A DNA stretch of 16,430 nt from an uncultured Flavobacterium sp. (GTDB lineage: Bacteria > Bacteroidota > Bacteroidia > Flavobacteriales > Flavobacteriaceae), in assembly GCA_946479395.1 (NCBI GenBank), contig CAMLFV010000038.1, positions 1 to 16,430 on the forward strand. The letters run 5' to 3'. Positions within the stretch are counted from its first letter, which is position 1. The number at the start of each line of letters is the position of its first letter. The translations under genes were made by a program, and so were the position numbers. The notes below the pieces were generated by a model, which saw nothing but the letters and a program-made list of their open reading frames with translations, did not search any database and was not told where the DNA came from. This document shows, piece by piece, positions 1 to 7,037 of the stretch.

Positions 1-52
1 TTGATACTAATCAATTTAAATATTTTTAATTTAGAAAAATCTATTATCATAA

Positions 53-1027
53 TTAAAATAAATCTTCGGCAGTAATACTTTTGTCATGTTTGGTGTAATC
101 AACTGGACGTTTTGCAAAGAAATCGTCTAAACTGTTTGCAAAAATTTCTTCTTCAAACCAGATCATTGGCTGGTATTCTGCTTCTGAAATGTTGAATATT
201 TTTTGTAATCCGATCTGACGCATACTGTCGTCTAATCTAAATTTCATGAAGTTTAAAAGATTCTTTTTAGAAATAGTTTCCAATTCGCCGTACTCAAAAA
301 TCCAATCTAAAATTTCACTTTCAATATCGATTGATTCTTTAACAATTTGATTGATTTCTTCAACCGTTGCTGTATCAAAATAATCAGGAAATTCTTCTTT
401 GATTTTATTAATGATGTAGATACCTGCATTTGCGTGAATTTGTTCGTCTACCGATGTCCAGGCAATAATATTGCTCACATTTTTCATAGCACCTTTAAAG
501 CGCGTGAACGATAAAATAATAGCAAACTGACTGAATAGCGAAACGTTTTCTATAAGTATGGTAAATAAAATCAGCGATTTTAAATAGTCTTTTTTGTCTT
601 CGGCTTTTGAGTGTTTTAGGGCATCAGACAAATAATCGATACGTTTCTTAATTACCGGAATCTGTATAACGTTTTCAAAAGCATTGTTGTAACCTAAAAC
701 TTCTAACAAACGTGAATAAGCCTCTGAATGACGGAATTCGCACTCTGCAAACGTACTTCCCAATCCGTTAAATTCAGGCTTTGGCAAATGCGTATATAAA
801 TTGCCCCAGAACGTTTTTACGTTCACTTCGATCTGTGCAATTGCCAATAAACTGCGCTTAACAATTTCTTGTTCAATTGGCGATAAATGCGAATGAAAAT
901 CTTGAATGTCTGCTGTAAAATCTACTTCAGAATGTACCCAGAATGATTTATTAATAGCGTTTGTGAAGTCTAAAATCTCCGGATATTCAAATGGTTTGTA
1001 ATTAACACGTTTGGTAAAAATGCTCAT
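53..1027 (-). CDS. nrdB: Ribonucleotide reductase beta subunit NrdB, class Id type
   Basis: This is the radical-generating subunit of a class I ribonucleotide reductase, 324 residues, which starts the reaction in a partner alpha subunit. The ferritin-like metal site is complete: E67, E97, H100, E160, E195 and H198 (EFRHSEAY and DEQIH motifs). Y104 sits where class Ia/Ib proteins carry the radical tyrosine, and Y311 near the C-terminus fits the subunit-transfer tyrosine. There is no N-terminal ATP-cone. From memory the sequence is very close to the F. johnsoniae protein that defined class Id, which uses an oxidised dimanganese centre and does not oxidise its Y104. K71 and T156 are my candidates for the lysine and threonine specific to that subclass. 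No nrdI is visible, as expected for class Id. The leader carries a cobalamin riboswitch candidate. The alpha partner may lie beyond the left edge; the divergent reductase gene at 1633 looks class II-like. Confidence 0.96.
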   Translation of the reverse strand: MSIFTKRVNYKPFEYPEILDFTNAINKSFWVHSEVDFTADIQDFHSHLSPIEQEIVKRSLLAIAQIEVNVKTFWGNLYTHLPKPEFNGLGSTFAECEFRHSEAYSRLLEVLGYNNAFENVIQIPVIKKRIDYLSDALKHSKAEDKKDYLKSLILFTILIENVSLFSQFAIILSFTRFKGAMKNVSNIIAWTSVDEQIHANAGIYIINKIKEEFPDYFDTATVEEINQIVKESIDIESEILDWIFEYGELETISKKNLLNFMKFRLDDSMRQIGLQKIFNISEAEYQPMIWFEEEIFANSLDDFFAKRPVDYTKHDKSITAEDLF

Positions 1028-1118
1028 AACTAAATTTTTTTATATGTAAACAATAGAAGTAAATTTTGAAAGAAGGCATCCATATAAAAAGAAAGTTCTT
1101 AGCAATTTACTTTTAAGT

Positions 1119-1227
1119 GCGAAAGCAACGCTGTTTTTACAAGAGGTCTGACTCATAAGTTTCTCACTTATTTACAGTTGCGCAACAGTTCAAGGCTTAC
1201 ACTTGATTCTCTTAATCGTTGTAAAAA
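1119..1227 (-). promoter_or_regulatory. Compact cobalamin (B12) riboswitch candidate in the nrdB leader
   Basis: Read on the minus strand, a perfect 9-bp closing stem joins TTTTTACAA (1227-1219) to TTGTAAAAA (1142-1134). Inside are TTAAGAGAA, a CAAG/CTTG hairpin (1205-1202 with 1194-1191), and the core GCGCAACTGTAA (1183-1172), which matches the cobalamin riboswitch core. A 6-bp hairpin ATAAGT/ACTTAT (1171-1166 with 1160-1155) follows, then GAGTCAGACC (1154-1145), a shortened B12 box. After the closing stem, a small GCG/CGC hairpin (1131-1119) has a loop containing TTGC that can pair with GCAA of the core, as in the known L5-L13 kissing interaction. At about 109 nt it is shorter than classical B12 riboswitches and closer to the compact class. 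The expected action is to lower nrdB expression when cobalamin is bound. The match was made by eye, not with a covariance model. Confidence 0.85.
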
Positions 1228-1234
1228 TCTATTT

Positions 1235-1264
1235 CAAAATTATCGTATTTAATTTAATTTACAA
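1235..1264 (-). promoter_or_regulatory. Promoter of nrdB and its riboswitch leader
   Basis: On the minus strand TTG (1264-1262), then 19 bases, then TAATTTTG (1242-1235) matches the Flavobacterium consensus TTG-N17-23-TAnnTTTG. Transcription would start around 1228-1230, directly at the first base of the riboswitch closing stem. That fit supports both calls. Confidence 0.75.
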
Positions 1265-1632
1265 CTTCATTTTTGTCTTTTTTTAGCAATAAGTTATGAA
1301 CAATTTTTGTTGATAATTAATTTTTTAAATTTTACCTAAATTTAAATCATTTCGTTTGGTAGGCTTAAAAATATTTTTATTTTTTGTAAACTTTTTGAAT
1401 TTTATAAAATATTATGTTGTTGGTATTTAAGTTTTTAATTAAAATTATTTGCAAACTTTTTATTTTTTGTTGATTTTAGTTCTTGTTGATAACTTTTGAT
1501 TTATTTTAATGTAAGTTGTGTTTTGTTAATTAAAAATATGTAATTTTATCAAAGAGATTCATCTGCAGAAAAAGCAAATTATTTAACTGTTTTTGAATTG
1601 ATTAGAACAGAGAAAAATTAAAAAAATATAGT
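1265..1632. other. AT-rich intergenic region upstream of the nrdJ-like gene
   Basis: This stretch holds no open frame worth calling. It is rich in T and A tracts. On the plus strand a weak promoter is possible: TTTTG (1521-1525), 15 bases, then TAATTTTA (1541-1548). Two copies of TGTTGATAA (1308-1316 and 1484-1492) are each one base from the reverse complement of the DnaA box TTATCCACA. I see no riboswitch or hairpin on the plus strand ahead of the reductase gene, so it does not share the B12 control of nrdB. Confidence 0.4.
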
Positions 1633-4200
1633 ATGGAAATAGAGCCACAGGTTTTAGAAATGAAAAAAACATATACCAACGAAGAAGCGGTAAAAGCATC
1701 AACAGAATATTTTAAAGGCGATGTTTTGGCAGCAACGGTTTTTGTTAATAAGTATGCTTTGAAAGATTCTGAAGGGAATATTTATGAAAAAACGCCAGAC
1801 GATATGCACCGCCGTATTGCATCTGAAATTGCTCGTGTAGAAGCAAAATATGCAAACCCAATGAGCGAAGAACAGCTTTTTGATCTGATTAAAAACTTTA
1901 CTTACATAATTCCGCAAGGAAGTCCAATGACAGGAATCGGAAATCCGTTTCAAATTGCATCGTTATCAAATTGTTTCGTAATTGGTAACAATGGCGACAG
2001 CGATTCTTATGGTGGTATCATGAAGATCGATCAGGAACAAGTTCAGTTAATGAAGCGTCGCGGTGGAGTAGGGCATGACCTGTCGCACATTCGTCCGAAA
2101 GGTTCGCCGGTTAAAAATTCAGCCTTAACATCAACAGGATTGGTTCCTTTTATGGAACGTTTTTCAAATTCAACCCGAGAAGTAGCTCAAGATGGTCGTC
2201 GTGGTGCATTAATGTTGTCGGTTTCAATCAATCATCCCGATGCAGAAAGTTTTATCGATGCAAAATTAGAACAAGGAAAAGTTACCGGAGCAAACGTTTC
2301 GGTTCGTATCGACGATTCTTTTATGAACGCTGTTCGCAATAACGAATTATATACACAGAAATATCCTATTTTTTCTCAAAATCCAAAGTTTTCAAAAGAA
2401 TTGAATGCTGCGGATTTATGGAAAAAAATTGTACACAACGCTTGGAAATCTGCCGAACCGGGAATTTTATTCTGGGATACCATTATTAAAGAATCGTTGC
2501 CAGACTGTTATGCAGATTTAGGTTACAAGACTTTATCTACAAATCCTTGTGGTGAAATTCCTTTATGTGCGTATGATTCTTGTCGTTTATTGGCTATCAA
2601 TTTGTTTTCGTATGTGGTAAATCCATTTACTACCGATGCTTATTTCGATTTTGATCTATTCAAAAAACACGTAGCGGTTGCACAACGTATGATGGATGAT
2701 ATCATTGATTTGGAATTGGAAAAAATTGATACGATTATCGAAAAGATCGATCAAGATCCTGAAGAAGCAGAAGTAAAACGTATTGAACGCAACTTATGGA
2801 TCGAAATCCGTAAAAAAGCCGATGAAGGTCGTAGAACCGGAGTTGGTATTACTGCAGAAGGCGATATGTTGGCAGCATTGAACATTCGTTACGGATCAGA
2901 AGAAGGAAACAAATTCTCTGAAAACATACATAAAACATTGGCGTTAGCTGCTTATCGCTCATCGGTAGAAATGGCGAAAGAGCGTGGTGCTTTTGCAATT
3001 TACGATGCTAAACGCGAGTTGAACAATCCGTTTGCTTTACGTATTAAAGACGCAGATCCGGAATTGTATAACGATATGCAGGAATACGGACGTAGAAATA
3101 TTGCCTTGTTAACCATTGCGCCAACAGGTTCAACATCAATTTTATCGCAAACTACATCGGGAATCGAACCTGTTTTTATGCCGGTTTACAAACGCAGAAG
3201 AAAAGTTAATCCAAACGATAAAGATGTTCGTGTAGATTTTATTGATGAAGTAGGTGATTCTTGGGAAGAATACGTTGTATTCCACCATAAATTTAAAATG
3301 TGGATGGAAGTAAATGGGATTGATTCTACCAAAAATTATTCCCAAGACGAAATTAATACGTTGATTGAAAAATCGCCTTATTACAAAGCAACATCAAACG
3401 ATGTAGATTATTTAAGCAAGGTAGAAATGCAGGGTGCTATACAAAAATGGGTAGATCACTCTATTTCTGTAACCATTAACGTACCTAACGATGTTACCGA
3501 GGAATTGGTTGGTCAGTTGTACATGAAAGCTTGGGAAGTTGGCTGTAAAGGTGTAACAGTTTATCGCGACGGATCTCGTTCAGGAGTTTTGATTTCTAAC
3601 GATAAAAAAGAAGAAAAGAAAACAGAAACGGTTGCAGAAACAGATGTTTCATTCCCAACCAAACGTCCGCATATTTTAGAAGCAGATGTAGTTCGTTTTC
3701 AAAACAACAAAGAAAAATGGATTGCTTTTATTGGAAAAATCGATAATCAACCGTATGAAATTTTTACCGGTTTGGCAGATGATGAAGATGGAATTTTGAT
3801 TCCACGTTGGGTTAACGAAGGTTTTATCATTAAAAACCGTGATGAAAAAGGAAACACACGTTACGATTTCCAATATGTAAACCAACGTGGTTATAAAACT
3901 ACTATTGAAGGATTATCGTACCGTTTTGATCCGGTTTTCTGGAATTACGCAAAATTAATTTCGGGAACTTTACGCCACGGAATGAAAATTGAAAATGTGG
4001 TTGATTTAATTAACTCGTTACAACTTGATAATGAATCAATTAACACATGGAAAAACGGTGTGGCACGTGCATTAAAACGTTTTGTACCAGACGGAACTGA
4101 AGCTAATGGACAGAAATGTATGAACTGTAGCTCTACAAACCTAATGTATCAAGAAGGTTGTTTAACCTGCAAAGATTGTGGCTCATCTAAATGTGGATAA
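1633..4200 (+). CDS. nrdJ: Ribonucleoside-diphosphate reductase, adenosylcobalamin-dependent type (NrdJ-like catalytic subunit)
   Basis: This catalytic ribonucleotide reductase chain has 855 residues. Landmarks are the active-site cysteine pair partner C114 (LSNCF), N304-C306-E308 (NPCGEIP) with C306 as the likely thiyl site, and the phosphate loop APTGSTS (496-502). Near the barrel end is GVTVYRDGSR (640-649). After a charged linker comes a C-terminal domain (about 678-820) like the extension of NrdJ proteins, then a cysteine-rich tail with C829, C832, C843, C846, C849 and C854. There is no N-terminal ATP-cone. Class I alpha subunits carry a YY pair for radical transfer at the barrel end. 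Here only Y644 fits, followed by arginine, which favours class II. The gene diverges from nrdB and has no B12 element of its own. The alternative is that it serves as the alpha partner of that NrdB. I chose ATG 1633; ATG 1660 is also possible. Confidence 0.9.
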   Translation: MEIEPQVLEMKKTYTNEEAVKASTEYFKGDVLAATVFVNKYALKDSEGNIYEKTPDDMHRRIASEIARVEAKYANPMSEEQLFDLIKNFTYIIPQGSPMTGIGNPFQIASLSNCFVIGNNGDSDSYGGIMKIDQEQVQLMKRRGGVGHDLSHIRPKGSPVKNSALTSTGLVPFMERFSNSTREVAQDGRRGALMLSVSINHPDAESFIDAKLEQGKVTGANVSVRIDDSFMNAVRNNELYTQKYPIFSQNPKFSKELNAADLWKKIVHNAWKSAEPGILFWDTIIKESLPDCYADLGYKTLSTNPCGEIPLCAYDSCRLLAINLFSYVVNPFTTDAYFDFDLFKKHVAVAQRMMDDIIDLELEKIDTIIEKIDQDPEEAEVKRIERNLWIEIRKKADEGRRTGVGITAEGDMLAALNIRYGSEEGNKFSENIHKTLALAAYRSSVEMAKERGAFAIYDAKRELNNPFALRIKDADPELYNDMQEYGRRNIALLTIAPTGSTSILSQTTSGIEPVFMPVYKRRRKVNPNDKDVRVDFIDEVGDSWEEYVVFHHKFKMWMEVNGIDSTKNYSQDEINTLIEKSPYYKATSNDVDYLSKVEMQGAIQKWVDHSISVTINVPNDVTEELVGQLYMKAWEVGCKGVTVYRDGSRSGVLISNDKKEEKKTETVAETDVSFPTKRPHILEADVVRFQNNKEKWIAFIGKIDNQPYEIFTGLADDEDGILIPRWVNEGFIIKNRDEKGNTRYDFQYVNQRGYKTTIEGLSYRFDPVFWNYAKLISGTLRHGMKIENVVDLINSLQLDNESINTWKNGVARALKRFVPDGTEANGQKCMNCSSTNLMYQEGCLTCKDCGSSKCG

Positions 4201-4221
4201 AATCATAAGAATAGAATAGAT

Positions 4222-4249
4222 AAAGAGGAACTTTAAAGTTCCTCTTTTT
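4222..4249 (+). terminator. Terminator after the nrdJ-like gene
   Basis: A perfect 26-base palindrome with arms AAAGAGGAACTTT and AAAGTTCCTCTTT (4222-4247) is followed by Ts. It lies between two convergent genes and mainly serves the plus strand, because the T tract on the minus side is short. Confidence 0.85.
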
Positions 4250-4252
4250 ATT

Positions 4253-4651
4253 TTAATCCTTATTTTGAGAATCTTTTTCAGAACAATCTTTACAAGTACC
4301 TGTAAGTACACAATTAACACTTTCTACATTATAACCTTTATTTAAAGAAAAGTGAACTGGAACAGGAAGACATTCAATTGTTTGGCAACTTGTACAACGA
4401 AAATGAAAATGATTGTTTGTAAAGCTTTTTTCATCACATTTTATACACACAGCAAAGTATTGCTTTCCGTCTTCTGCTACAATTTTGTGTACCAATCCAT
4501 CTTCACAAAACCTATTTAGTACTCTATAAATTGTTGCACGATCTATATCTATAGCTATTCTTTTTTCAATAGCCTCATGACTCATTGCTTTTTTGCTGTT
4601 CATTAATAAATCCAGCACAGCATCTTTAGAAGGTGTATTTCTACGTTTCAT
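4253..4651 (-). CDS. Fur family transcriptional regulator
   Basis: This 132-residue metal- or redox-responsive repressor is of normal Fur-family length. The N-terminal winged helix includes the recognition-helix stretch DRATIYRVLNRF (37-48). The C-terminal half has the histidine cluster HFHF (81-84) followed by CTSC (86-89), and CKDC (120-123), which together look like a structural zinc site of the CxxC...CxxC type. A further CIKC (69-72) lies before it. The subtype (Fur, Zur or PerR) cannot be fixed by eye. The tail after C123 is short and charged. The gene is divergent from a flavoprotein oxidoreductase with a 136-base gap containing a palindrome, so autoregulation and control of the neighbour are plausible. 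Confidence 0.9.
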   Translation of the reverse strand: MKRRNTPSKDAVLDLLMNSKKAMSHEAIEKRIAIDIDRATIYRVLNRFCEDGLVHKIVAEDGKQYFAVCIKCDEKSFTNNHFHFRCTSCQTIECLPVPVHFSLNKGYNVESVNCVLTGTCKDCSEKDSQNKD

Positions 4652-4670
4652 TTCTGCGGTTTTACTTTTG

Positions 4671-4678
4671 CAAAGTTA
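4671..4678 (-). promoter_or_regulatory. -7 box of the Fur-family gene
   Basis: On the minus strand TAACTTTG matches TAnnTTTG exactly, about 20 bases before the ATG. I see no clear -33 element at the usual distance. Confidence 0.5.
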
Positions 4679-4721
4679 ATGCAAATAAAGTTTAGTTATT
4701 TATTGCGACAAAATCGCTATA

Positions 4722-4735
4722 ATAAAATATTTTAT
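4722..4735. promoter_or_regulatory. Palindrome, candidate operator between the divergent genes
   Basis: ATAAAATATTTTAT is a perfect 14-base palindrome between the Fur-family gene and the flavoprotein gene, just upstream of a -7-like TATCTTTA (4735-4742) for the plus-strand gene. Position suggests an operator, but the sequence is all A and T, so chance is a real alternative. Confidence 0.35.
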
Positions 4736-4787
4736 ATCTTTACAGAAAATTTTTGCAGGAAAGGTGGTAACAAAACAAGCTTTATAA

Positions 4788-5801
4788 ATGAATAATAAAA
4801 TTTCGAGAAGAACTATTATTAAGCAAGGTGGCCTTGCGCTAGTAGCTTTAGCAATATCATCTCCATTGACAGCATTTTCAAAATTCAATAGTATGACAGA
4901 TAATAAAATTTTTGATGTAATCATCATAGGAGGAAGTTATGCAGGGCTTTCTGCAGCAATGGCGTTGGGACGTTCAATGAAAAATGTTTTAATTATAGAT
5001 AGCGGATTTCCTTGTAATCAACAAACGCCACATTCTCATAACTTCATTACTCATGACGGAGAAAAACCAAATGTAATAACCCAAAAAGCTAAAGAACAAG
5101 TATTAAACTACAATACTGTAAAATTTCACAATGGATTTGCGATTAGTGGAAAGAAAACCCAAAAAGGTTTTGCTGTAACAACAGATGAAAATGAATTATT
5201 CGAAGCCAAAAAACTTGTATTTGCCACTGGTGTAAAAGATATAATGCCAAATATTAAAGGATTTTCAGAATGTTGGGGAATTTCAGTCATCCATTGCCCG
5301 TATTGTCATGGTTACGAATTTCGCAAGCAAAGAACAGGAATTTTGGCAAATGGTGAAAGAGCTTTTCATATTGCGTCATTAGTCAACAACCTTACAGATA
5401 ATCTTACAATTTTAACATCAGAAAAAACAGCATTTAGCGAAGAACAATTGACAAAACTAAAGAAGAACAATATACAAATTATAGAAAAAGATGTTCAAGA
5501 AATACAGCATGAAAACGGACAAATGACAAATGTTATTTTCACAGATGGCAGCAAAGAGAATTTTAAAGCACTATACGCTGCTATTCCGTTTAAACAACAT
5601 TCTAATATACCTGTTGAATTAGGCTGCGAACTAACAGATCAAGGTCATATTAAAGTAGATATGTTTCAAAAAACAACAGTTAAAGGAATTTATGCTTGTG
5701 GCGATAATACTAGTCTAATGCGTTCTGTTGCTAATGCCGTTTTTGCTGGAAATATTACAGGAGCTATGGTAAATAAAGAGCTTACGGATGAGCAGTTTTA
5801 G
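4788..5801 (+). CDS. NAD(P)/FAD-dependent oxidoreductase, thioredoxin-reductase-like, with Tat-type leader
   Basis: This 337-residue flavoprotein is of the thioredoxin reductase fold. The FAD-binding motif GGSYAG is at 48-53, ATG at 146-148, and the FAD-contacting ACGDNT at 303-308. A CPYC pair (170-173) followed by HGYE is typical of a thioredoxin-reductase-like subgroup of unclear substrate. The pyridine-nucleotide loop (184-193, GILANGERAF) departs from the usual GxGxxA. The N-terminus is unusual: SRRTIIK (6-12) followed by a hydrophobic stretch (about 15-29) is a twin-arginine signal, so export is predicted. A second ATG at codon 36 (4893) would give a normal cytoplasmic enzyme of 302 residues. 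The gene is divergent from a Fur-family regulator, which suggests a metal or oxidative stress role. The electron acceptor cannot be named from sequence. Confidence 0.87.
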   Translation: MNNKISRRTIIKQGGLALVALAISSPLTAFSKFNSMTDNKIFDVIIIGGSYAGLSAAMALGRSMKNVLIIDSGFPCNQQTPHSHNFITHDGEKPNVITQKAKEQVLNYNTVKFHNGFAISGKKTQKGFAVTTDENELFEAKKLVFATGVKDIMPNIKGFSECWGISVIHCPYCHGYEFRKQRTGILANGERAFHIASLVNNLTDNLTILTSEKTAFSEEQLTKLKKNNIQIIEKDVQEIQHENGQMTNVIFTDGSKENFKALYAAIPFKQHSNIPVELGCELTDQGHIKVDMFQKTTVKGIYACGDNTSLMRSVANAVFAGNITGAMVNKELTDEQF

Positions 5802-5850
5802 AAATTTCCTATTTTTGTTTTTCTAATGTAATTTACATCTGCATTTTTCG

Positions 5851-5858
5851 TAAATTTG
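5851..5858 (+). promoter_or_regulatory. -7 box of prfA
   Basis: TAAATTTG matches TAnnTTTG exactly and puts the transcript start near 5864. This excludes the in-frame TTG at 5856 as the prfA start and supports the ATG pair at 5880/5883. No clear -33 element is seen. Confidence 0.6.
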
Positions 5859-5882
5859 CAGACTGAAAATGTTCAAATTATG

Positions 5883-6956
5883 ATGTTAGATCGTTTACAA
5901 TATGTAAAACAACGTTATGATGAGGTTTCTGACTTGATTATTCAGCCAGATATTATTGCCGATCAAAAGCGTTATGTACAATTAAATAAGGAATACAAAG
6001 ACTTAAAAGCCTTAGTTGAAAAACGCGAGGAATATATAAATGTTGTAGGGAATATAAGTGAAGCCAAAGAAATTATTGCAGACGGAAGCGATGCCGAAAT
6101 GGTTGAAATGGCTAAAATGCAGTTAGACGAAGCTCAAACACGTTTACCTGAACTAGAAGACGAAATCAAGTTTATGCTGATTCCTAAAGATCCGGAAGAT
6201 GCTAAAAACGTAATGGTCGAAATTCGTGCAGGTACAGGTGGCGACGAAGCTTCTATTTTCGCAGGGGATTTATTCCGTATGTACACAAAATTCTGTGAAA
6301 CCAAAGGCTGGAAAACTTCGGTTGTTGATTTAAACGAAGGAACATCGGGCGGTTTCAAAGAGGTTATCTTTGAAGTTACAGGTGAAGATGTTTACGGAAC
6401 TTTAAAGTTTGAAGCTGGTGTTCACCGTGTACAGCGCGTTCCACAAACCGAAACGCAAGGTCGTGTACACACATCGGCAGCTACGGTTATGGTTTTACCT
6501 GAAGCCGAAGAGTTTGATGTACAAATTGATATGAACGATGTCCGTATCGATTTCTTCTGTTCGTCTGGTCCGGGTGGTCAGTCGGTAAACACCACAAAAT
6601 CGGCAGTTCGTATGACGCACATTCCAACAGGTTTGGTAGCGCAATGTCAAGACGAAAAATCGCAGCATAAAAACAAAGACAAAGCCTTAACCGTTTTACG
6701 TTCGCGTTTGTACGAAATGGAATTGGCGAAAAAGCAGGAAGAAGATGCTAAAAAGCGTAATTCGCAAGTATCGTCTGGTGACCGTTCTGCTAAAATTCGT
6801 ACCTATAACTATCCGCAAGGTCGTGTAACAGACCACCGTATTGGTATGGATATTTTTGATATGGACGGAGTTATGAGTGGTAAAATTCAGAAATTTATCG
6901 ATGAATTACAGCTTGTATCAAACACCGAAAAGTTAAAAGAATCAGAAGTATTTTAA
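5883..6956 (+). CDS. prfA: Peptide chain release factor 1
   Basis: This class I release factor ends translation at UAA and UAG. With the start at 5883 it has 357 residues, the normal length, and begins MLDRLQ as the family does; the ATG one codon earlier (5880) is equally possible. The stop-codon-reading tripeptide is PQT (187-189), in the RF1 pattern PxT and not the SPF of RF2. The peptidyl-tRNA hydrolysis motif GGQ is at 231-233 in [10 protein letters not shown]. The basic region after GGQ and the C-terminal domain are intact. The longer frame from TTG 5856 overlaps the promoter and is rejected. A strong terminator follows, so the gene appears to be transcribed alone. Confidence 0.97.
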   Translation: MLDRLQYVKQRYDEVSDLIIQPDIIADQKRYVQLNKEYKDLKALVEKREEYINVVGNISEAKEIIADGSDAEMVEMAKMQLDEAQTRLPELEDEIKFMLIPKDPEDAKNVMVEIRAGTGGDEASIFAGDLFRMYTKFCETKGWKTSVVDLNEGTSGGFKEVIFEVTGEDVYGTLKFEAGVHRVQRVPQTETQGRVHTSAATVMVLPEAEEFDVQIDMNDVRIDFFCSSGPGGQSVNTTKSAVRMTHIPTGLVAQCQDEKSQHKNKDKALTVLRSRLYEMELAKKQEEDAKKRNSQVSSGDRSAKIRTYNYPQGRVTDHRIGMDIFDMDGVMSGKIQKFIDELQLVSNTEKLKESEVF

Positions 6957-6970
6957 TTTATTATATTTGT

Positions 6971-6999
6971 AAAGCCTCTTTTTTAAGGGGCTTTTTTTT
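6971..6999 (+). terminator. Terminator after prfA
   Basis: A 10-bp stem AAAGCCTCTT/AAGGGGCTTT with one G-T pair and a TTTT loop is followed directly by five more Ts. Confidence 0.9.
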
Positions 7000-7037
7000 C
7001 TATTTTAAAGCATTAACATTAGGCATTTTTTTAACAT

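Noticed and set aside
1..50. A minus-strand frame starting ATG at 50, two bases after the nrdB stop, open to the left edge (MIIDFSKLKIF...)
   Set aside because: Only 16 codons are visible and they do not resemble the start of a class I NrdA or any protein I know. A real nrdA could begin just outside the window. Not enough to call.
1265..1632. A second riboswitch or NrdR boxes ahead of the NrdJ-like gene
   Set aside because: I found no B12 core sequence on the plus strand and no convincing pair of NrdR-type palindromes; the gap is mostly A/T tracts.
4755..4766. AGGAAAGGTGG, a Shine-Dalgarno-like string before the flavoprotein gene
   Set aside because: It is more than 20 bases from the ATG, and this phylum rarely uses Shine-Dalgarno sites.
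5856..5882. Nine-codon N-terminal extension of prfA from a TTG start
   Set aside because: The TTG lies inside the exact -7 box TAAATTTG, so it would not be transcribed, and the extension is not family-like.
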